Positions 16,585 to 22,056 of a DNA stretch of 24,604 nt are shown here, in pieces. The notes below the pieces were generated by a model. It worked only from the letters and a program-made list of their open reading frames with translations. It was not told where the DNA came from and did no database searches. The DNA comes from Kiloniellaceae bacterium (GTDB taxonomy: Bacteria; Pseudomonadota; Alphaproteobacteria; Kiloniellales; Kiloniellaceae). The DNA is taken from NCBI GenBank assembly GCA_021776195.1, contig JAJFGK010000140.1, positions 1 through 24,604 of the forward strand, written 5' to 3'. The position numbers and the translations under genes are program-made. Numbering within the stretch: position 1 is the stretch's first letter; every line of letters begins with the position of its first letter.

Positions 16585-18015
16585 TCATCCCAGGCCCCGT
16601 GCGGTCTCCTGGATTCGCGTCCAGGCCTCCTGGACGTGGCGGCGCGTGGTCCAGGTCTGGCCCACGACAAAGCGAATGGCAAAGCGCCCGCGCACCCGGT
16701 TGCGGGTCAGGTAGAGCTTGCCGCTGTCGTTCAGCCGAGCCAGCAGGGTTTCGTTGATTTCTTCGAGGGCGGCTTCGTCGTCGATGCCGGCGGGGCGGTA
16801 GCGGAAGGCGAAGAGCGACAGCCGCAGGGGCGAGAGCAGCTCGAAGTCGTCCGTCGCCGCCACCTGATCGTGCAGTTCCGCCGCCCAGGTCAGGTGATCG
16901 GCAATCATCGCCTGGAGGCCCTCGACGCCATAGCTGCGGATCACGAACCAGAGCTTCAAGGCGCGAAAGCGCCGGCCGAGCGGCACCGACCAGTTCTGGT
17001 AGTCGGTGACCCGGCTGCCTTCGGCGGTTTTCAGGTACTCGGGCACCAGGGCCAGGGTGCGGTCGAGATCCTGTGGCGCCCGGACGAAAAAGGCCGAACA
17101 GTCGAAGTTGGTGAAGAGCCACTTGTGCGGATTGAAGACGAAGGAATCGGCCTGCTCGACGCCGGCCAGCATGCCGCGCTGCTCGGGCAGGATCAGCGCG
17201 CTGCCGGCCCAGGCCGCATCGACATGGAGCCAAAGGCCCTGGGCGCGGCAGAGCGCGCCGATCGGCTCCAGCGGATCGATGGCGCCCACCCCGGTGCCGC
17301 CCAGGGAGGCCACCACGCAGGCCGGGGTGAAGCCGGCCGCCCGATCCGCGGCGATCGCTTGTTCCAGGGCCTCGGGGCGCAGGGCGAAGTCCTCGTCGGC
17401 GGCGATCTTACGCAGGCCCGCGGTGCCGTAGCCGGCCACCTTCATGCCCTTCTCGATCGAGGAGTGAGCCTCTTCGGACACATAGACCGTCAGCTTCTGG
17501 CCTTCCGCGCCGAGCGCCGCCAGGCCCTCGGCATTGCCCCGCCCCTCGGTCGCCCGTTCGCGCGCGCAGAGCAACGCGACCAGGGTGGCGCTGGTGGCGG
17601 AATCCTGGATCACCCCGGTGAAACCCTCGGGCAGGCCGATCATGGACCGCAGCCAGTCCATCATGCGGCCCTCCATCTCGCTGGCCGCCGGCGAGGTCTC
17701 CCACAGCATGCATTGGGCGCCCAGCGTGGCGGTCAGCATCTCCGCCAGGATCGAGGGCGGGCTGGCGTTGGCCGGGAAGTAGGCGAAAAAGCTGGGGTGC
17801 TGCCAATGGGTCATGCCCGGCAGGACATCGGCCTTGAAGTCGGCGAAGATCGCCTCCATGGGCTCGCCCTGGCGCGGCGGCGCCTCCGGCAGGCGGGCCA
17901 GGATCTCGCCCGGCGACACCTGAGCGCGCACCGGGTAGGCCTCGACGCCGGCCATGTAGTCGGCCATCCAGTCCACCAGGCGGTGCGCCTCGGCACGGAA
18001 TTCCTCGGGTGTCAT
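16585..18015 (-). CDS. PLP-dependent aromatic-L-amino-acid decarboxylase (group II)
   Basis: The 476-aa enzyme has the standard length of DOPA/tryptophan decarboxylases. Diagnostic parts are THWQHPSFFAYFPANASPPS near residue 69, H184 stacking on PLP (EEAHSSIEKG), D266 binding the pyridine nitrogen (HVDAAWAG), the Schiff-base K298 (FNPHKWLF) and the catalytic loop with Y339 (VTDYQNWSVPLGRRF). The loop Tyr indicates decarboxylation to an amine; aldehyde synthases of this family carry Phe there. Tryptophan, DOPA, phenylalanine or tyrosine are possible substrates. It is the first gene of a tight three-gene operon with a DMSP-lyase-like cupin and a TauD-like dioxygenase, an unusual set. GGAGGG lies 6 nt before the ATG at 18015, and a quasi-palindrome lies just upstream of that. 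Confidence 0.9.
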   Translation of the reverse strand: MTPEEFRAEAHRLVDWMADYMAGVEAYPVRAQVSPGEILARLPEAPPRQGEPMEAIFADFKADVLPGMTHWQHPSFFAYFPANASPPSILAEMLTATLGAQCMLWETSPAASEMEGRMMDWLRSMIGLPEGFTGVIQDSATSATLVALLCARERATEGRGNAEGLAALGAEGQKLTVYVSEEAHSSIEKGMKVAGYGTAGLRKIAADEDFALRPEALEQAIAADRAAGFTPACVVASLGGTGVGAIDPLEPIGALCRAQGLWLHVDAAWAGSALILPEQRGMLAGVEQADSFVFNPHKWLFTNFDCSAFFVRAPQDLDRTLALVPEYLKTAEGSRVTDYQNWSVPLGRRFRALKLWFVIRSYGVEGLQAMIADHLTWAAELHDQVAATDDFELLSPLRLSLFAFRYRPAGIDDEAALEEINETLLARLNDSGKLYLTRNRVRGRFAIRFVVGQTWTTRRHVQEAWTRIQETARGLG

Positions 18016-18030
18016 CGGGCGCCCTCCGCT

Positions 18031-18047
18031 TGACCGTCGAACGGTGA
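18031..18047. promoter_or_regulatory. Quasi-palindrome upstream of the decarboxylase operon
   Basis: TGACCGT-CGA-ACGGTGA has 7-bp arms with one mismatch and a 3-bp centre. It lies 16 bp upstream of the decarboxylase ATG, next to the ribosome binding site. Its place fits a repressor operator, but no regulator gene is adjacent. Confidence 0.3.
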
Positions 18048-18115
18048 CGGCGAGGCCGCACTTTTCCCGCTCGTCCCCGGCAATGCAAGAGGCTGAGACA
18101 AGGCGGACGCAATTC

Positions 18116-18143
18116 GGGCCGCGCGAAACTTCCCGCGCGGCCC
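18116..18143 (-). terminator. GC-rich hairpin after the GapR-family gene
   Basis: A perfect 10-bp stem (GGGCCGCGCG at 18116-18125 with 18134-18143) closes an 8-base loop, 24 bp downstream of the GapR-family stop codon on the minus strand. No real T-run follows, so it is either a weak terminator or a pause and mRNA-stability hairpin separating this gene from the decarboxylase operon. Confidence 0.45.
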
Positions 18144-18167
18144 GCTATTCGGTGTCGATTGCTGGCT

Positions 18168-18413
18168 CTAGGAGAGTCCCAAGGCGGACTTGTAGAGGTC
18201 GAGGATGGCTTCCTGTTCGGCGCGGTCGCCCGAGTCCATCTTCCTGAGGCGCACGATCTGGCGCATGACCTTGGTGTCGAAGCCGTCGGCCTTGGCCTCG
18301 GCATAGATCTCGCGCACATCGGCCGCCAGGGCCGCCTTTTCCTCTTCCAGGCGCTCGATGCGCTCGATCAAAGACCGCAGACGATCCGCCGCGACCCCAC
18401 CCTGGTCAGCCAT
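18168..18413 (-). CDS. GapR-family (DUF2312/UPF0335) DNA-binding protein
   Basis: The 81-aa protein has the helical DUF2312 domain over most of its length: LIERIERLEEEKAALAADV, then EIYAEAKADGFDTKVMRQIV, then RLRKMD. This family is almost confined to alphaproteobacteria. Its best-known member, GapR of Caulobacter, binds AT-rich, overtwisted DNA ahead of replication and transcription forks and helps topoisomerases. The start ATG at 18413 is set by an excellent GGAGGTG site a few bases upstream; a longer reading from 18476 has no such support. The gene follows the DUF1244 gene on the same strand with a 135-bp gap that holds a perfect DnaA box. Confidence 0.92.
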   Translation of the reverse strand: MADQGGVAADRLRSLIERIERLEEEKAALAADVREIYAEAKADGFDTKVMRQIVRLRKMDSGDRAEQEAILDLYKSALGLS

Positions 18414-18501
18414 AGTCACCTCCAATGCGAAAAACCGGGCGGAGCCTACCCATGGCCTGCCGACGAAACAACGCACCGCAAGGCGCCAAGGCCGTGGATT
18501 A

Positions 18502-18510
18502 TGTGGATAA
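18502..18510 (-). promoter_or_regulatory. DnaA-box-like site upstream of the GapR-family gene
   Basis: The minus strand reads TTATCCACA, a perfect match to the DnaA consensus. A degenerate copy (TAATCCACG on the minus strand) directly adjoins it at 18493-18501. The pair sits about 90 bp upstream of the GapR-family start codon. A single exact 9-mer can occur by chance in a window this size. Confidence 0.35.
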
Positions 18511-18548
18511 CTTCCGGCCCCTGCGGAGGACCCTTGCAGACCGCCGGA

Positions 18549-18854
18549 TCAGTGGTCCTGCATCTGCGCTTGGCGGGCCTCGTAGGCCGCCTTTTGCTCC
18601 GGCGTCGCCTCCTGCAGGTGCTTCGCCTTCCATTCGGCATAGGGCATGCCGTAGACCACCTCGCGGGCCTGCTCCAGGTCCATCTCGATGCCGCGCTCCT
18701 CGGCCGCGGCGCGATACCACTTGGAAAAGCAGTTGCGGCAGAAACCGGCCAGGTTCATCAGGTCGATGTTCTGCACCTCGGTATGCTCGCGCATGTAGCC
18801 AATCAGATGACGAAAGGTGGCGGCCTCCAGTTCAGTGCGGGTCTTGTCGTCCAT
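18549..18854 (-). CDS. DUF1244 domain-containing protein
   Basis: The 101-aa protein is covered by the DUF1244 domain, recognisable from AATFRHLIGYMREHTEVQNI, NLAGFCRNCFSKWYRAAAEE and the block ARE-VVYGMPYAEWK. The family is found in alpha- and gammaproteobacteria and has no established function. Two conserved Cys in FCRNCFSKW could bind a metal (inference). The ATG at 18854 follows GGGAG at a normal spacing. The gene is transcribed divergently from the isochorismatase-like gene across a 143-bp region and precedes the GapR-family gene on the same strand. Confidence 0.9.
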   Translation of the reverse strand: MDDKTRTELEAATFRHLIGYMREHTEVQNIDLMNLAGFCRNCFSKWYRAAAEERGIEMDLEQAREVVYGMPYAEWKAKHLQEATPEQKAAYEARQAQMQDH

Positions 18855-18912
18855 GGCATGGTCTCCCTCGGCAGATCGGATGGTTTCTCCTTAGATGGCA
18901 TAGCGGGGCATT

Positions 18913-18942
18913 CAATCCAAGGCCCCTGGCAATCCAAGGCCC
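18913..18942. repeat. Direct repeat in the DUF1244/isochorismatase divergent promoter region
   Basis: CAATCCAAGGCCC occurs twice (18913-18925 and 18930-18942), separated by CTGG, giving a 17-bp period. It lies immediately upstream of the predicted -35 element of the isochorismatase gene. It may be a tandem regulator site or a chance local duplication. Confidence 0.5.
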
Positions 18943-18944
18943 TC

Positions 18945-18972
18945 TTGAAGGTCGCTCTCACGCTGGCATAAT
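18945..18972 (+). promoter_or_regulatory. Predicted sigma-70-type promoter of the isochorismatase gene
   Basis: TTGAAG (18945-18950) and CATAAT (18967-18972) are separated by 16 bp. The -10 box matches five of six consensus bases and the -35 box four of six. The predicted start point would lie just ahead of the AGGAG at 18986-18990. Confidence 0.45.
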
Positions 18973-18997
18973 CGGCGCAACAGCCAGGAGCAGAGCC

Positions 18998-19585
18998 ATG
19001 CCACAGTTTATCGAAGGCCGACCGGTACTTGTCGTCATCGACAAGCAGGTCGGGGACGACTCGATTCCCCATATGGACGACGGTGCCAACCGGGTCGAGT
19101 TGACCGTCAAGATGGTCGAGGCGGCCCGGGCAGCGGGCGTGCCGGTGATCTTTTTCCAGGAGGTCCACCGCAAGAATCACATCGATTTCGGGCGCGAACT
19201 CGATGGCGTCGAGGGTATCCATCTGGTCGAGGGGCAGCCGGGCACCGAGATCGTCCCGGAACTGACCCCGCAGGAGGGCGACTATCATATCGTCAAGCGG
19301 CGCTATTCCGGCTTCTTCGGGACCGACTTTCAGATCCTGCTGCGCGGCCTGAAGGCCGAGACCCTGATCCTCTGCGGCGGCCTGACCGATGTTTGCGTCC
19401 ACTACACCTTCGTGGACTCCCACCAGAACGACTACTACACCCGGGTGGTGGAGGACTGCTGCGGCGGGTCGAGCCGGGCGAGCCACGACGGCGCCCTGAA
19501 CGCGATGGAGTATCTTCAGACCGGCGCGCGCTGCACCCACGACCGGGTCATCGCGGCCTTTCAGGCGCTGAAGCTGGCGGCCTGA
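18998..19585 (+). CDS. Isochorismatase-family cysteine hydrolase
   Basis: The 195-aa cytosolic alpha/beta hydrolase carries the Asp-Lys-Cys triad of the nicotinamidase/isochorismatase family: D15 (LVVIDKQ), K100 (YHIVKRRYSGFFGTDF) and C133 (GGLTDVCVHYT). Members hydrolyse amides (nicotinamide, N-carbamoylsarcosine, maleamate) or the vinyl ether of isochorismate. The family alone does not fix the substrate. AGGAG lies 7 nt before the ATG at 18998, and a plausible promoter is just upstream. An exporter and a molybdenum hydroxylase follow on the same strand, which would suit N-heterocycle or amide catabolism, but gaps of 368 and 99 bp make a single operon doubtful. Confidence 0.9.
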   Translation: MPQFIEGRPVLVVIDKQVGDDSIPHMDDGANRVELTVKMVEAARAAGVPVIFFQEVHRKNHIDFGRELDGVEGIHLVEGQPGTEIVPELTPQEGDYHIVKRRYSGFFGTDFQILLRGLKAETLILCGGLTDVCVHYTFVDSHQNDYYTRVVEDCCGGSSRASHDGALNAMEYLQTGARCTHDRVIAAFQALKLAA

Positions 19586-19710
19586 CCGTTGCGGCCGCCC
19601 AGGGTCTCGGCGCGATCCGTAGGGGACCGCCGCAGAAAGGCGGCCAGGGCGACGCCAATCTCGACAAGCCGCGTGAAGCGCTGTCCGGCGGGAATCTGGT
19701 CATTTTGCAT
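19561..19710 (-). CDS. Possible small protein (49 aa), convergent with the isochorismatase gene
   Basis: The minus strand from ATG 19710 to TGA 19561 encodes 49 aa beginning MQNDQIPAGQRFTRLVEIGV. AGGAG lies 9 nt upstream and about 80% of codons end in G or C. It has a short hydrophobic stretch (VEIGVALAAFL) and a polar tail. Its last 25 bases overlap the end of the isochorismatase gene on the other strand. The family is not recognised. The rest of the gap (19711-19953) holds no other supported gene, only a 10-bp palindrome. Confidence 0.35.
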   Translation of the reverse strand: MQNDQIPAGQRFTRLVEIGVALAAFLRRSPTDRAETLGGRNGQAASFSA

Positions 19711-19780
19711 CGCAACACACTCCTGGTGACTGCCGCCAGTAGGGGCCGTCTTGTTCATCCTCAAGTCCATGCCTGCAATC

Positions 19781-19790
19781 TGGTATACCA
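19781..19790. promoter_or_regulatory. TGGTATACCA palindrome (GntR-type operator candidate)
   Basis: This perfect 10-bp palindrome has the form of operators bound by many FCD-type GntR repressors. It lies 71 bp upstream of the possible 49-aa ORF and 163 bp upstream of the exporter gene. No GntR gene is in the window. Confidence 0.35.
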
Positions 19791-19953
19791 AGGACCAATC
19801 GACAAGAAACGATGATGCAGCGCAGCAATGCACCCACCGCATGCCGCCTATGAACCATCAAATGCTTCCGTATGACAAAGAAAGGGTCTAGTGGCTCTGA
19901 CCCGGGGGCCTCGGTCCCTTGGATTAAGCGATCCCTTCCCCGGAGCCCGTCTC

Positions 19954-20583
19954 ATGCCTTCGCTCGAACTGTTGTTGCCCTTCGCCGCCGCGACCCTGGT
20001 CTTCGCCCTGCTGCCGGGCCCCGCCCTGCTCTACAGCGCGGCCCAGACCTTGGCCCGTGGCCGGCGCGGCGGCCTGATGGCGGCCCTGGGCATTCACTGC
20101 GGCGGCATGGTTCATGTCCTGGCCGGCGCGGCCGGTTTGGCCGCCGTCTTCCAGCTCTTTCCGGCCCTCTTCACGGTCATGAAGATCGTCGGGGCGCTCT
20201 ATCTCATCTGGCTCGGCATCGGCATCCTGCGCAGCCGCATGGATTTCGACGCCCTGCCCACGGTCACGCCCCGCCGGGCCCGCAGGGCCTTCGCCGAGTC
20301 CATGGCGGTGGAGATCCTGAACCCCAAGGCGGCGCTGTTCTTCTTGGCCTTTCTGCCGCAGTTCGTCGATCCCGCCGCCGGCCTGCCAGTCTGGAGCCAG
20401 TTCCTGATCCTCGGCTGGATCGTGAACGCCGCCTTTTCCTGCGCCGACCTGCTGGTGATTTTCACGACCGAGGCCATGATGGCCGGCCTCAAGCGCTCGC
20501 GGCGCGGCCAGCGGCTGGTCAAGTTCGCCGGCGGCTCGATCCTCATCGGCCTTGGCGTTCACCTGGCCGTCGGGCGAACCTGA
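19954..20583 (+). CDS. LysE/RhtB-family amino acid exporter
   Basis: The 209-aa inner-membrane protein has about six transmembrane segments. The family pattern is clear: LLPFAAATLVFALLPGPALL at the start, then GGLMAALGIHCGGMVHV, then ALYLIWLGIGILRS, then the block FAESMAVEILNPKAALFFLA, and a final hydrophobic segment GGSILIGLGVHLAVG. Members export amino acids such as lysine, homoserine, threonine or analogues. The ATG at 19954 is used because it places the LysE N-terminal motif directly at the start, with GGAG about 8 nt upstream; a longer reading adds a non-homologous leader. It is followed after 99 bp by the molybdenum hydroxylase genes. Confidence 0.9.
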   Translation: MPSLELLLPFAAATLVFALLPGPALLYSAAQTLARGRRGGLMAALGIHCGGMVHVLAGAAGLAAVFQLFPALFTVMKIVGALYLIWLGIGILRSRMDFDALPTVTPRRARRAFAESMAVEILNPKAALFFLAFLPQFVDPAAGLPVWSQFLILGWIVNAAFSCADLLVIFTTEAMMAGLKRSRRGQRLVKFAGGSILIGLGVHLAVGRT

Positions 20584-20682
20584 ATACGACCTTCCGGTTC
20601 CCGATCAGACCCCAAGTAGCCTCCAAAGGCGAAATGTGATAGCGGTGTCGGCCAAGAACAAAGGCACACCGGGGGGAACTTA

Positions 20683-21567
20683 GTGGGTAGGGGTCAGTCG
20701 GCCGGGGACGTTGCGCGATCCTCGCAGCTCATTCTGCCAAAGGATGTGGAAGAGGCCATCTCGACTCTCGCGGAACTGGGCGAGAAGGGGATTCCGGTCG
20801 CCGGCGCCACCTGGGTCATGCGCGCACCCATTCGCCGCGAAAGGTCCGACAGGTGTTTCGTTTCGCTGGCGCGAATCGCGGAACTGCGAGAAATCGCCAT
20901 CGACGAAAACCGGCTATCTCTGGGATGCCTGGTCACCCATGAGGGATTGGCCAAGGCACTCGGCGGCATCGGTGATCTTCAAGGCCTGGCGCAGGCCGCG
21001 GCGAACTCGGCGAACCCCGCGATCCGGCGCGCGGCCACGATTGGCGGGAACATCTGCACCGTCGATTTCGCGGCGGCCGACCTGCTTCCCGCGCTTCTCG
21101 CTCTGGACGCAGCCGTCGAGACCCAGGATCGAACCGGAACCTCGATTTCGCCCCTGGAGGATTTTGTCGCCACGCGCGGCAAAGGCCCCTCTTCGGCGCT
21201 GGTGACGCGGGTCATCGTGCCCCGCTCGGACCGCCGCAGCGTCCATACGCGCCTGACCCTGCGCAAAGCCGGCGACTACCCGGTGGCAAACTTCAGTGCC
21301 TCCATCGGCTTGGATCGAAACGGCCGAATCGAAAAGGCTAGAATCGCGGTCGGTGCCGTCGAGAAATCAGCACGGCGCTGGACCGCTTTCGAAAGCGCCA
21401 TCGTGGGCAAGGATCCGGACCCGGCGGAAATGAAATCGCTGTCGAGGTCCTGCGCCGCCGAGTTCTCCGGACGGGATGGGACCGACGCGCCGGGATGGTA
21501 TCGCTTGCGCGTCCTACCGAGTTTGGTCGGCCGGGCGTTCGAGAACTTGAAGTCACAGAATTCCTAG
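20683..21567 (+). CDS. Molybdenum hydroxylase FAD-binding subunit (CoxM/XdhB-like)
   Basis: The 294-aa subunit passes electrons from the iron-sulfur subunit to FAD. It has the FAD-binding fold of the xanthine dehydrogenase/CO dehydrogenase family: an N-terminal PVAGATWVM loop corresponding to the usual AGGT motif, the flavin-contacting block ANPAIRRAATIGGNICTVD, and DLLPALLALDA. The C-terminal CO-dehydrogenase-flavoprotein domain (about 180-290) includes LRKAGDYPVANFSASI. The start is a GTG at 20683 with GGGGGGA 6 nt upstream. It is the first gene of a three-gene set in medium-small-large order. The small subunit starts 24 nt downstream. Confidence 0.92.
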   Translation: MGRGQSAGDVARSSQLILPKDVEEAISTLAELGEKGIPVAGATWVMRAPIRRERSDRCFVSLARIAELREIAIDENRLSLGCLVTHEGLAKALGGIGDLQGLAQAAANSANPAIRRAATIGGNICTVDFAAADLLPALLALDAAVETQDRTGTSISPLEDFVATRGKGPSSALVTRVIVPRSDRRSVHTRLTLRKAGDYPVANFSASIGLDRNGRIEKARIAVGAVEKSARRWTAFESAIVGKDPDPAEMKSLSRSCAAEFSGRDGTDAPGWYRLRVLPSLVGRAFENLKSQNS

Positions 21568-21591
21568 GATTTCCTGGGTGGGGAGAAGACC

Positions 21592-22056
21592 GTGAATCTG
21601 ACTGTCAACGGCGAGGAAATGACCTTCAGCGGCGATCCGAGAACGCCGCTGTTGGATGTTCTGCGCGACAGCTTTCGGATGACCGGCGCCAAGGCCGTGT
21701 GCCGCGAGGGGTTTTGCGGCGCCTGCACCGTTCTGGTGGATGGCGCCCCGATGGTTGCCTGCCTGCAGCCGGTCGGCGTCCTGGCGGGCGTGGCGGTGAC
21801 CACCATCGAGGGGATCTCCCCACCGGCGGCGCCGAACACCCTGCAGCAGGCCTTCGAGGATCATGACGTCGTGCAATGCGGCATGTGTTTTCCCGGCATG
21901 GTCATGAGCCTCACCGCATTCCTGAAAACCAATCCCGCCCCGAGCCGGGCCGAGGTGAAGTCAGCCATGACGGGCAACATATGCCGCTGCACCGGCTACG
22001 AACGCATCGTCGATGCGGTGATGTCCTTGCAGGGCGACGGGGAAGCGAGCCCATGA
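21592..22056 (+). CDS. Molybdenum hydroxylase 2Fe-2S subunit (CoxS/XdhC-like)
   Basis: The 154-aa subunit carries two [2Fe-2S] clusters. The plant-type cluster uses C37, C42, C45 and C57 (CREGFCGACTVLVDG and VAC). The helical-domain cluster uses C96, C99, C131 and C133 (VQCGMCFPGM and NICRCTGY), with Q95 near the molybdopterin. Its job is to relay electrons from the Mo centre to the FAD subunit. The start is GTG at 21592, following GGGGAGAAG. The usual CGFCTPG is here CGMCFPG, a mild variation. The stop codon overlaps the ATG of the large subunit (ATGA, 22053-22056), so the two are translationally coupled. Confidence 0.95.
   Translation: MNLTVNGEEMTFSGDPRTPLLDVLRDSFRMTGAKAVCREGFCGACTVLVDGAPMVACLQPVGVLAGVAVTTIEGISPPAAPNTLQQAFEDHDVVQCGMCFPGMVMSLTAFLKTNPAPSRAEVKSAMTGNICRCTGYERIVDAVMSLQGDGEASP

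Noticed and set aside
16572..16682. N-terminal extension of the DMSP-lyase-like protein
   Set aside because: It would overlap the end of the decarboxylase gene, its sequence is Arg/Pro-rich and unlike the family, and a strong ribosome binding site sits just before the ATG at 16571.
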